Origin: an uncultured Succinatimonas sp.
Lineage (GTDB): Bacteria > Pseudomonadota > Gammaproteobacteria > Enterobacterales > Succinivibrionaceae
DNA length: 30,173 nt
Direction of reading: 5' to 3'
Assembly (NCBI GenBank): GCA_937880335.1
Contig: CALFLJ010000140.1
Span: 1 to 30,173 of the forward strand
Shown: in pieces, positions 16,886 through 24,105 of the stretch
Position numbering within the stretch: position 1 is the first letter of the stretch
Layout: each line of letters starts with the position of its first letter
The notes under the pieces: model-generated
Seen by the model: the letters and a program-made list of their open reading frames with translations, nothing else
Databases searched by the model: none
What the model was told of the DNA's origin: nothing
Program-made: the position numbers and the translations under genes

Positions 16886-18226
16886 ATGTCGGATAGTCAT
16901 CAGGAGTTTTTAGGCGTTACCGTTTTAGTTCACGTCGAGCTGCCAGAGGCGGAAACAAATGAAGATGTCGCAGAACTGCAACGCCTAGTCGAATCTGCTG
17001 GAGGTGTCGCACAGGAAATTATTATCTGTCGTCGCGATGCCCCAGATCCCAATTCATTTATAGGCTCAGGCAAGGTTGATGAGGTTAGTGCTGCTGTAAG
17101 CGCTATTGAAGCTGATACCGTGGTATTCAATAGTCGTCTCTCACCTGCACAGGAGCGAAATTTAGAAAGAGCTTTAGGCGTACGAGTTATGGATCGTATT
17201 GCCTTAATTTTACTTATCTTTGCACAAAGAGCTCGAACCTATGAGGGAAAGCTTCAAGTAGAATTGGCTCGATTACAATACGAACAGGCTCGTTTAGTAC
17301 GAGGCTGGACTCACCTTGAGCGACAAAAAGGTGGATTTGGCTTGCGAGGCGGACCTGGTGAAACGCAAATTGAGCTTGATAGACGTGCTTTAAGACAAAG
17401 AATTGCTTTAGTAAAAAAAGATCTTGAGGTTGTAGCTGCCCGTCGCGAGCAAAACCGAAGTTTAAGACGCCGAAATTCAATGTCGGTTGTTTCCTTCGTG
17501 GGTTATACTAATGCGGGTAAATCAACTTTATTTAATCGTCTTTGTAATTCTGAGGTTTATGCAGCTGATCAATTATTTGCCACATTAGATCCGACATTGC
17601 GAACAGTAGAGCTTCCTGTATTAGGAAAAACTGTTTTTGCAGATACAGTAGGATTTATTCGTCATCTTCCCCATGATTTGGTTGCGGCATTTCGCTCGAC
17701 CCTTGAGGAAACAGCACAAGCTGATCTGCTTTTACATATTGTAGATGCCTCAGATCCTAGGCTTTCGGATAATATTGATGCTGTAAATGATGTTTTAAAA
17801 CAGGTAGGGGCTACAGATGTTAAAACTCTACTTGTTTTTAATAAAACAGATCTGGTTGAAAATGCAGCAAAAGGTATTGTGCGCGATGATTTAGGAAACA
17901 TCGTGCGCGTAATGGTCAGTGCAAAGACAGGTGAGGGTCTTTTAGATCTTAAGACAGCTGTAACAGAGCTTTTATCCTCAAATGTCTGTAATTTTACATT
18001 AAATCTTCCTCCTTCAGAGGGGAGATTGAGAAGTTTGCTCTATGCTTGCAAAGCTGTAAAAGAGGAAAGTTACCAAGATGATGGTTCCTTGTGTCTGAAA
18101 GTAGCTTTAGAGGCTGTAGAGTGTAACAAAATAGAAAAGCAAACCTCAGGAGCTTTAAGCCGTTACTGCCATGAAGATAAGATACCTTGGCATAGTGAAG
18201 AGTTTGATTTTGATTCTATAAAATAA
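16886..18226 (+). CDS. hflX: Ribosome-splitting GTPase HflX
   Basis: HflX binds the ribosomal E site and splits stalled 70S ribosomes under stress. It has an N-terminal HflX domain with the glycine-rich GGFGLRGGPGETQIELDRR stretch at its end, then a G domain with G1 GYTNAGKST (from 206), G3 DTVGFIRHLP, G4 NKTD and G5-like SAKTGEG. At 446 residues it is slightly longer than E. coli (426), from a C-terminal extension. The start codon is 13 bases from AAGGAG, longer than ideal, but no better in-frame start exists. The gap to hflK is 61 bases with no clear terminator. Confidence 0.96.
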   Translation: MSDSHQEFLGVTVLVHVELPEAETNEDVAELQRLVESAGGVAQEIIICRRDAPDPNSFIGSGKVDEVSAAVSAIEADTVVFNSRLSPAQERNLERALGVRVMDRIALILLIFAQRARTYEGKLQVELARLQYEQARLVRGWTHLERQKGGFGLRGGPGETQIELDRRALRQRIALVKKDLEVVAARREQNRSLRRRNSMSVVSFVGYTNAGKSTLFNRLCNSEVYAADQLFATLDPTLRTVELPVLGKTVFADTVGFIRHLPHDLVAAFRSTLEETAQADLLLHIVDASDPRLSDNIDAVNDVLKQVGATDVKTLLVFNKTDLVENAAKGIVRDDLGNIVRVMVSAKTGEGLLDLKTAVTELLSSNVCNFTLNLPPSEGRLRSLLYACKAVKEESYQDDGSLCLKVALEAVECNKIEKQTSGALSRYCHEDKIPWHSEEFDFDSIK

Positions 18227-18287
18227 ATTTTATTTAATTTGGATTTTTTTAATCTAAGGAGTTTGCGAGGGGACTTGCAGAAAAGTT

Positions 18288-19499
18288 ATGAACGAGCAAA
18301 ATTTTGATAAAATGGGCTGGAATGCGCCTGGCGGAAGTGACGATAGCGGCCGTCGTGACGACAGACCAAAACAAGATCCGTGGGGGCGTGATGTACCGCC
18401 TAAGAGCAATGCTTTTGATGGTGATGCTTTATTACGTAAGCTAAAATCCTTTTTAAATAAGGGCTCATCATCTTCCTCTTCTTCTGCAAATTCTGGAAAA
18501 TCCCGTTTGGGAATTTCTGCTGTAGTTGCCGTTTTGTTAGGTATCTATATTTTTAGTGGCTTTTATACTGTAAAAGAGGCTGAAAGAGGGGTCGTATTAC
18601 GTTTTGGTAAGATTTACGACGTAGTCGATCCTGGCCTTAGATGGAAACTTACAGGTATTGATACTGTAAATGTAGTAGATATCGAGCAAGTTAGAGCAAT
18701 TCAATCATCAGGAACAATGCTTACTGAGGATGAAAATGTCGTCTTAGTTGAGATGGATGTACAGTACCGCATTTCTGATCCCGTTTCTTATCTATATTCT
18801 GTTGTAAACCCAGATAATACCTTGCTTGAGGCTACAGATAGTGCTTTACGTTTTGTGGTAGGTCATACCTTAATGGATGATATTTTAACCTCCGGACGTG
18901 AAATGGTTCGTCAGAATACACGTGATCTCTTAACTTCAATTATTGAGCCTTACAATACAGGACTTTCAATTGTTGATGTCAACTTCCTGCCAGCTCGAGC
19001 ACCTGATCAGGTAAAAGCTGCTTTTGATGATGCCATTGCAGCACAGGAAGATGAGCAACGTTATAAACGAGAGGCTGAGGCTTATGCTAATGAGGTATTA
19101 CCTCGCGCAGAAGGCCAGGTTCAGCGCATTCGTCAAGAAGCTGAGGGTTATCGTTCTCAAGTTGTATTAAAGGCTCAGGGTGAGGTTGCTCGATTTGAAG
19201 AGGTATTACCTGAGTATTTAGCTGCTCCTGAGATTACTAGAAAGCGTATTTATCTTGAAACAATGCAGGATGTATTAAGTAATTCACGTAAGGTAATTAT
19301 TGATACTAAAGATGGTTCATCTCCTATGTTCTATATGCCTTTCCCTCAAGAGCAATTACAAGCTCCTAAAGAAACTGATCAGAAGGTTTTTGAGGATAGT
19401 GGCAGCAATAACAGTGAATCTATACCTGTTAACGTGAATGAAAGCACAAATACAGTTTATCCACCCCTTAATCAAGCTCCGGTAAGAGGCAGAAGATAA
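18288..19499 (+). CDS. hflK: FtsH modulator HflK
   Basis: HflK and HflC assemble a large periplasmic cage around the membrane protease FtsH and control its access to substrates. HflK begins with a cytosolic glycine-, arginine- and proline-rich tail, has a serine run (60-66) and one membrane segment (about 74-93), and then the SPFH/band-7 domain (about 95-300) with GVVLRFGK and DPGLRWKL. A long coiled-coil helix rich in E, A, R and Q follows, with a variable tail. The 403 residues match the family. Its TAA stop shares one base with the hflC ATG (TAATG), indicating coupled, equal synthesis of the two subunits. Confidence 0.96.
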   Translation: MNEQNFDKMGWNAPGGSDDSGRRDDRPKQDPWGRDVPPKSNAFDGDALLRKLKSFLNKGSSSSSSSANSGKSRLGISAVVAVLLGIYIFSGFYTVKEAERGVVLRFGKIYDVVDPGLRWKLTGIDTVNVVDIEQVRAIQSSGTMLTEDENVVLVEMDVQYRISDPVSYLYSVVNPDNTLLEATDSALRFVVGHTLMDDILTSGREMVRQNTRDLLTSIIEPYNTGLSIVDVNFLPARAPDQVKAAFDDAIAAQEDEQRYKREAEAYANEVLPRAEGQVQRIRQEAEGYRSQVVLKAQGEVARFEEVLPEYLAAPEITRKRIYLETMQDVLSNSRKVIIDTKDGSSPMFYMPFPQEQLQAPKETDQKVFEDSGSNNSESIPVNVNESTNTVYPPLNQAPVRGRR

Positions 19500-20470
19500 T
19501 GCGTAAAATAAATTTTAATCTTTTGTTAAGTCTTTTACTTTTAGTAGTTTTTATAGCTTTTAATAGTTGCTATATTATCTCTGAGGGTAGTAAGGGCATT
19601 GTCACTCGCTTTGGTAAGGTCGTTCGTGATAGTGAGTCAGCTTTAAAAATTGTAGATCCTGGTCTTCACTTTAAGATCCCTTTTATAGATAAAGTAAAGC
19701 CTATGGACGTGCGAATCCAGACTATAAGCTCAAGTGCTGATCGTTTCGTAACCTCTGAGAAAAAAGACGTAATTATTGATTCTTATGTCAAATGGCAAAT
19801 TGAAGATGCTGCAACTTATTACCTGACTACGGCAGGTGGAAATAAAATGCAAGCAGAGGAATTATTACGTCGTCGTATCAATAACTCTTTGCGTTCTCAA
19901 ATTGGACGCCTTACTATTCACGAGTTAGTATCAGGTGCAAATAGCGAGCAGTCTGAAAATGAGTTTGACTCAGTAGATTCTTTAAGTGAGGATCCTATTG
20001 CAAGTTCAAAGCGCGATCAGGTAATGCAAAAAGCCTTGCGTGATATAGGCTCTTCAGCTAAAGCCTTAGGAATAAAAATTGTTGATGTCCGTATGAAGCA
20101 AATTAATCTTCCTCCGGAGGTTTCAAACTCAATTTACCAGCGTATGCGCGCAGAGCGTGATGCAGTAGCAAAACTTCATCGTTCAGAAGGACGTCGTGAG
20201 GCTGAGGCTATTAAAGCTCAAGCAGATCGAGAGGTAGTTGTTAAGATTGCTGAGGCTGAGCGAAGTGCTCGCAAGCTACGCGGTGAGGGTGATGCAGAGG
20301 CTACTCGTATTTATGCTGATGCTTATAATCGTTCACCTGAGCTTTATGAATTTTTGCGTTCCATGGAGGCTTATAAGAAATCTATTCAAAGTGGCAATGA
20401 CGTTTTAGTCTTAAAACCTGATAGTGAGTTCTTTAAGTTCTTTAATAATGCTTTTGGCAAGCAAAAATAA
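19499..20470 (+). CDS. hflC: FtsH modulator HflC
   Basis: HflC is the second subunit of the HflKC complex. It has an N-terminal signal-anchor (about 7-27) and a band-7 domain with GIVTRFGKVV and DPGLHFKIPF. The coiled-coil region carries MRAERDAVAKLHRSEGRREAE, and the C-terminal part carries ADREVVVKIAEAERSA and GDAEATRIYADAY. An acidic, serine-rich insertion around residues 145-170 (NSEQSENEFDSVDSLSEDP) is a little longer than in many homologues. It overlaps hflK by one base and ends 28 bases before a strong terminator, closing the operon. Confidence 0.96.
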   Translation: MRKINFNLLLSLLLLVVFIAFNSCYIISEGSKGIVTRFGKVVRDSESALKIVDPGLHFKIPFIDKVKPMDVRIQTISSSADRFVTSEKKDVIIDSYVKWQIEDAATYYLTTAGGNKMQAEELLRRRINNSLRSQIGRLTIHELVSGANSEQSENEFDSVDSLSEDPIASSKRDQVMQKALRDIGSSAKALGIKIVDVRMKQINLPPEVSNSIYQRMRAERDAVAKLHRSEGRREAEAIKAQADREVVVKIAEAERSARKLRGEGDAEATRIYADAYNRSPELYEFLRSMEAYKKSIQSGNDVLVLKPDSEFFKFFNNAFGKQK

Positions 20471-20498
20471 TAAAAAGATTGTAAAATTATAATAGTGG

Positions 20499-20529
20499 GA
20501 TCCGTCTTAAGACGGATCTTCTTTTGTTT
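20499..20529 (+). terminator. Intrinsic terminator of the hfq-hflC operon
   Basis: GATCCGTC (20499-20506) pairs perfectly with GACGGATC (20511-20518) around a TTAA loop, followed by TTCTTTTGTTT. Confidence 0.9.
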
Positions 20530-20554
20530 AAAGATTTTTAGTAGTAATTAATAC

Positions 20555-20568
20555 CCCGGGATCCCGGG
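20555..20568 (+). repeat. Perfect G/C palindrome in the purA leader
   Basis: CCCGGGATCCCGGG is exactly self-complementary and, as RNA, forms a 5-bp G/C stem with a GATC loop, ending two bases before the purA ribosome-binding site (GAGGAAG at 20571-20577). It stands out sharply in A+T-rich surroundings. It could regulate purA translation or be a DNA-binding site. Confidence 0.6.
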
Positions 20569-20580
20569 ACGAGGAAGAAA

Positions 20581-21882
20581 ATGAACAATGTGATTGTGCT
20601 AGGCACACAGTGGGGCGATGAAGGTAAAGGTAAAGTCGCTGATCTTCTGACTGCAAAGGCAAATCTGGTCGTACGCAGTCAAGGCGGCAATAACGCCGGT
20701 CACACCCTTGTGGTTGGGGATAAGAAGGTCGTCGTACGTCTCGTTCCGTCGGGAATTTTACATAAAGACTGCTTGTGCTTGATTGGCTCTGGTGTAGTTG
20801 TAAATCCTCAGGCTTTATTTGAGGAAATTGCTGAGTTAGATAAAGCCGGCGTAGTTGATGTTGAAAAACGCATTAAAGTTTCAGGTGCTAGTGCTTTACT
20901 TCTTCCAATTCATCCGGCAATAGATCGTGGTGCGGAGAAACTGCGCGGTAAGAATGCAATTGGTACTACAGGTCGTGGTATTGGACCTTGTTATGAGGAT
21001 AAGGTCGCCCGCCGAGGCTTACGCATAGGCGATCTTAAAGACATGGAGAATTTTAAAGTAAAGCTTAAGACTCTCTTAGATTATCGTAATTTCATGCTTA
21101 AGAATTATTACGATGAGCCTGAGATAAGCTTTGATTCTGTAATGGCTATGATTGAGCCATTAAGAGATCGTCTCTTAGCTATGATTGCTGATATCTCTGA
21201 GATTTTAGCCGAAGGCCGTAAAGCTAAAAAGAAGATCCTTTTTGAAGGCGCTCAGGGTACATTCCTTGATATCGATCATGGTACATATCCTTATGTAACC
21301 TCCTCTAATACTGTAGCAGGTGGTTGTGTAACAGGTTCTGGTGCAGGACCTTTAGATATAGAATATGTTTTAGGTATTGCTAAGGTTTATACCACTCGCG
21401 TAGGCGGAGGTCCTTACCCTACAGAGTTAAACGATGAGATAGGTGAGGAGATTAGAAAGCGTGGTCGCGAGTTTGGTGCTGTAACAGGACGCCCTCGTCG
21501 TACTGGCTGGTACGATGCAGTTGCGATGCGTAGAGCTGTAACTATTAACTCTATTTCAGGCCTGGCCTTAATGAAGCTAGATGTCCTAGATGGTATGGAT
21601 GAGCTTAAGATTTGTACCGCTTATAAGATGGCTGATGGTTCTATTTGTAACCTCCCCCCATTAGCAGCTTCCGAATATGAGGGAATTACACCAATTTATG
21701 AAACTTTACCAGGTTGGAGTGAGTCTACCTTTGGCGTGACAGCTTGGGAAGATCTTCCTGTTAATGCTCAGAAGTATATCAAGCGCTTAGAGGAATTATC
21801 TGGTGCTAAGGTTGCTATTTTGTCTACAGGTCCTGAGCGTAATCAGACTATTACCTTAGAAGATCCTTTTGCAGATAGATAA
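20581..21882 (+). CDS. purA: Adenylosuccinate synthetase
   Basis: PurA joins IMP and aspartate with GTP hydrolysis, the first committed step to AMP. The 433-residue protein has the N-terminal QWGDEGKGK loop (D13 and K16), GGNNAGHT (H41), TTGRGIGPCYEDK, FEGAQGTFLDIDHG, TRVGGGPYPTE and the RTGWYD segment. ATG follows GAGGAAG at good spacing. It lies after the hflC terminator as in the E. coli order but appears to be its own transcription unit. The first 180 bases are about 50% G+C by hand count, falling to about 38% in a sampled late segment. Confidence 0.98.
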   Translation: MNNVIVLGTQWGDEGKGKVADLLTAKANLVVRSQGGNNAGHTLVVGDKKVVVRLVPSGILHKDCLCLIGSGVVVNPQALFEEIAELDKAGVVDVEKRIKVSGASALLLPIHPAIDRGAEKLRGKNAIGTTGRGIGPCYEDKVARRGLRIGDLKDMENFKVKLKTLLDYRNFMLKNYYDEPEISFDSVMAMIEPLRDRLLAMIADISEILAEGRKAKKKILFEGAQGTFLDIDHGTYPYVTSSNTVAGGCVTGSGAGPLDIEYVLGIAKVYTTRVGGGPYPTELNDEIGEEIRKRGREFGAVTGRPRRTGWYDAVAMRRAVTINSISGLALMKLDVLDGMDELKICTAYKMADGSICNLPPLAASEYEGITPIYETLPGWSESTFGVTAWEDLPVNAQKYIKRLEELSGAKVAILSTGPERNQTITLEDPFADR

Positions 21883-21887
21883 GGACT

Positions 21888-21973
21888 AAAGGTGGATTTA
21901 ATCCCTCCTTTATCTATAAGGCGTCTTAAATTTTTGGGTGCTTACCTAAGATTTTGGGCGCCTATATTTTTTA
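21888..21973 (+). terminator. purA terminator region with two hairpins
   Basis: A first imperfect hairpin (AAAGG..GGAT with ATCC..CCTTT, 21888-21911) follows the stop codon. A second, larger one pairs AGGCG (21919-21923) with CGCCT (21959-21963) and TCTTA with TAAGA inside it, then runs into ATATTTTTTATT. The second is the more likely terminator. Confidence 0.65.
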
Positions 21974-22090
21974 TTGTATAGATTTTTCTTAAACTTGTCT
22001 GTACAAAGTGATACAACATGAGCATATATAAAAGTTGTGATATCTTAAAGGTCAAATCTACTATTTTATAAATAGCTTAATTTAAAAGGT

Positions 22091-22138
22091 AAAAAGATAC
22101 CTTGCATTTATTGTGGGCACAACAATAAATGCGAAGGT
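22091..22138 (-). terminator. Strong intrinsic terminator of ispB
   Basis: An 11-bp perfect stem (GCATTTATTGT, 22104-22114, with ACAATAAATGC, 22122-22132) is extended by five further pairs (22099-22103 with 22134-22138) across one bulged G. Leftward it leads to TATCTTTTT. A shorter rival hairpin, AAGGT/ACCTT (22086-22090 with 22099-22103), would share its outer arm. Confidence 0.85.
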
Positions 22139-22142
22139 TATG

Positions 22143-23117
22143 CTAATTTGTGCGTTCAATGGCTTTGTAAGCGAAGCTTTCAAGCAATTCTCTGTAACTT
22201 GAAGGAGGAAGAACCTTTAGTGCTAAAATCGCCTCTTGAGCGGCTTTTCTTGCAAAATTATGGCATCTCTCTTGCGCATTAGTTTTATCTAAAAACTCTA
22301 AAACTTTTTTTAGATCGCAGTTTTCTACGGAGTTTTTAAAGTTTTCAAGATCTGTACCTTTTAGCTCGTCTCGGCAAAAGATTAAAGGTAAGGTAATCCT
22401 TCCGTCAGTAAGATCCTCTCCTACGGTTTTCCCAAGATGATGTGAATCTGAGGTGTAGTCTAAAATGTCATCTACAACCTGAAAACCTATCCCAAGTTTG
22501 GTACCATAAATCTTTAATGCATCAATAATTTGGGGATCTTGCTTTGTATGAATGGCAATACCTGTGGTTGCAAGAACAAACAAAGCACCTGTTTTGCAAT
22601 ATATTGTTTGTTCATAGTCGGCAATTGATAAGTTTAGATCACCTACTTTTTCAAGCTGCGCAAGCTCACCTGAGACCAAAGCTGTTACAGCCTCACTTGA
22701 AATTTTAAATAAATCGGGGAGGTTTTGAAGCGCAAAGAAACAACGTGTGAACATATAGTCACCAGCTAAAACAGCTGCATGATTTCCGTCAGTTGCATTT
22801 AATGTAGGATTTCCTCGCCTTACATCAGCTACATCAATTACGTCATCGTGAATTAGGGTTGCAGTATGAAGCAGTTCTGTTGCAGCTGCAAACTTTATTA
22901 TATCCTCCTCTGCAATAGATAAATTACCAAGCGCATAAGCTGCAGCTAAAGCAAGGCTTGGGCGTAAACGCTTGCCTCCGGCGCGAACTACATGCATGCA
23001 CATTGCATTTACGTGAGCTTCTATTCCTTGTGAGCTTAAAGTCTGAAATAGGTACTCCTCAACCTTAGAAAGTTGAGCCCCAATTGCAGAGTTAACAAGT
23101 TTACATTGTTTTTCCAT
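22143..23117 (-). CDS. ispB: Octaprenyl diphosphate synthase (trans-isoprenyl synthase)
   Basis: IspB extends farnesyl diphosphate with isopentenyl diphosphate to make the long side chain of respiratory quinones. The 324 residues match E. coli IspB. The first aspartate-rich motif is LIHDDVID (D91-D95) followed by RRGNPTLN, and the second is GFQVVDDILDY. The GGKRLRP motif lies at 47-53. ATG is preceded by AAGGA. It diverges from rplU as in many gammaproteobacteria, with a candidate extended -10 (TGATAAAAT) 27 bases upstream. Chain length (C35, C40 or other) cannot be decided from sequence alone. It ends at a strong terminator. Confidence 0.95.
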   Translation of the reverse strand: MEKQCKLVNSAIGAQLSKVEEYLFQTLSSQGIEAHVNAMCMHVVRAGGKRLRPSLALAAAYALGNLSIAEEDIIKFAAATELLHTATLIHDDVIDVADVRRGNPTLNATDGNHAAVLAGDYMFTRCFFALQNLPDLFKISSEAVTALVSGELAQLEKVGDLNLSIADYEQTIYCKTGALFVLATTGIAIHTKQDPQIIDALKIYGTKLGIGFQVVDDILDYTSDSHHLGKTVGEDLTDGRITLPLIFCRDELKGTDLENFKNSVENCDLKKVLEFLDKTNAQERCHNFARKAAQEAILALKVLPPSSYRELLESFAYKAIERTN

Positions 23118-23143
23118 AAGCGGTCCTTAATTTAATCTGCAAT

Positions 23144-23152
23144 ATTTTATCA
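23144..23152 (-). promoter_or_regulatory. Extended -10 promoter for ispB
   Basis: Read leftward, TG-A-TAAAAT lies 26 bp before the ispB start. No good -35 is seen, which fits the other TGnTAAAAT elements in the window. Confidence 0.45.
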
Positions 23153-23279
23153 TTATGTGTTAGAAATTTCTTGAAATAAGAACAATAAGCAATTAAAATT
23201 CATCTGTTTTAGAAGTGGAATTAATTCGTCGCGATGACGTATTAGTTAAAAAGCCTTATATAGATAAATTTACTGATGT

Positions 23280-23323
23280 AAGTCCGTTTAGGACTTGCAA
23301 ATTAATGAATTTGTCTGTAAAAT
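23280..23323 (+). promoter_or_regulatory. rplU-rpmA promoter with overlapping dyad
   Basis: TTGCAA (23295-23300) and TAAAAT (23318-23323) are 17 bp apart, the best sigma70 match in the window. A perfect 6-bp inverted repeat, AAGTCC-GTTTA-GGACTT (23280-23296), overlaps the first two bases of the -35 and could be an operator. Confidence 0.75.
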
Positions 23324-23327
23324 GCTG

Positions 23328-23410
23328 TCCCACTATCGCCCGTAGAGGGCACTCATTTTTTTTACATGGATAGCGGGAGCAGAACTCCTGCATTTACCCG
23401 GAGTTTGAGC
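23328..23410 (+). promoter_or_regulatory. Structured rplU leader, possible translational control
   Basis: From the predicted transcription start (about 23330) three competing stems can form. Stem A pairs TCCCACTATC (23328-23337) with GATAGCGGGA (23369-23378) with one mismatch, enclosing GCCC/GGGC (23338-23350) and eight T. Stem B pairs GGAG (23376-23379) with CTCC (23385-23388). Stem C pairs AACTCC (23383-23388) with GGAGTT (23400-23405), covering the ribosome-binding site. B and C are mutually exclusive. Ribosomal-protein leaders often mediate feedback; L21 binding here is inference. Confidence 0.55.
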
Positions 23411-23722
23411 ATGTACGCAGTTATTTTTTGCGGCGGCAAGCAGCACAAGGTCTCCGAGGGCGACGTGCTTAGCGTTGAGCTCCTCGATGCCCAAGCTGAT
23501 AGCGAAATCACCCTTGATAAGGTCCTTTTAGTTTCCGATGGCACCAACATTAAAGTTGGTACTCCATATATTGACGGAGCTAAAGTTAGCGCCAAGGTTT
23601 TAGGCGTTCACGGTGGCGAGAAGGTAAAGATCGTTAAATTCCGTCGTCGTAAGCATCACCAGAAAGTGACCGGTCACCGTCAGTGGTACACTGACTTGCA
23701 GATTACCGGTATCACCGCGTAA
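23411..23722 (+). CDS. rplU: 50S ribosomal protein bL21
   Basis: This is bL21 of the large subunit, which contacts 23S rRNA near L20. The start is set at 23411 (MYAVIFCGGKQHKV), because family members start there and GGAG lies 7 bases upstream. The frame extends to an ATG at 23366, but its extra 15 residues lie in the structured leader and match nothing in the family. This gives 103 residues, as in E. coli, with the hallmark GGKQHKV near the N terminus and KFRRRKHHQKVTGHRQWYT near the C terminus. Codon use is more G+C-rich than in neighbours, as expected for a highly expressed gene. rpmA follows after 18 bases. Confidence 0.98.
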   Translation: MYAVIFCGGKQHKVSEGDVLSVELLDAQADSEITLDKVLLVSDGTNIKVGTPYIDGAKVSAKVLGVHGGEKVKIVKFRRRKHHQKVTGHRQWYTDLQITGITA

Positions 23723-23740
23723 TTTAGGAGATAGGAATAA

Positions 23741-24004
23741 ATGGCACACAAGAAAGCTGGCGGTTCCGTTCGTAACGGCCGTGATTCCCAAGGTCAGCGT
23801 TTAGGCGTTAAGGCTTATGCCGGTGAGACTGTTACCGCAGGTAGCATCATCGTGCGTCAGCGTGGTACTCACTTCCACGCAGGTGCTAACGTTGGTTTAG
23901 GCAAAGATGACACCTTATTTGCAAAGCAAGATGGTGTTGTTTCTTTCGTAACCCGTGGCAAGAACAATCGTAAGTTCGTTGAGATTGTTGCCTCTGAGCA
24001 GTAA
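23741..24004 (+). CDS. rpmA: 50S ribosomal protein bL27
   Basis: bL27 reaches into the peptidyl transferase centre through its N-terminal tail. The 87-residue protein begins MAHKKAGGSVRNGRDS, the processed-type N terminus found in proteobacteria (no Firmicutes-style cleaved leader). It continues with GVKAYAGETV, IIVRQRGTHFHAG and GKDDTLFA. AGGAG and a second AGGA precede ATG. Codon use matches rplU. A clear terminator 22 bases after its stop ends the rplU-rpmA unit before obgE. Confidence 0.98.
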   Translation: MAHKKAGGSVRNGRDSQGQRLGVKAYAGETVTAGSIIVRQRGTHFHAGANVGLGKDDTLFAKQDGVVSFVTRGKNNRKFVEIVASEQ

Positions 24005-24025
24005 TCTTAATTAAACTTATTTATG

Positions 24026-24052
24026 AAGCCCTGCACCTATGCGGGGCTTTTT
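24026..24052 (+). terminator. Intrinsic terminator of rplU-rpmA
   Basis: AAGCCCTGC (24026-24034) pairs with GCGGGGCTT (24041-24049) with one T-G wobble, and the stem runs into TTTTT. It separates ribosomal protein expression from obgE. Confidence 0.9.
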
Positions 24053-24105
24053 AGTATATAGCTTTGGCAGTCAGAGCTGTCGTTAACTGACTTACGGAGA
24101 AGATT

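Noticed and set aside
23213..23372. An open GTG frame of about 53 codons upstream of rplU
   Set aside because: It runs through the rplU promoter, dyad and leader, has no good ribosome-binding site and matches no known family.
23366..23410. A longer rplU with 15 extra N-terminal residues
   Set aside because: The internal ATG has a well-placed GGAG and gives the standard bL21 N terminus; the extension is leader sequence.
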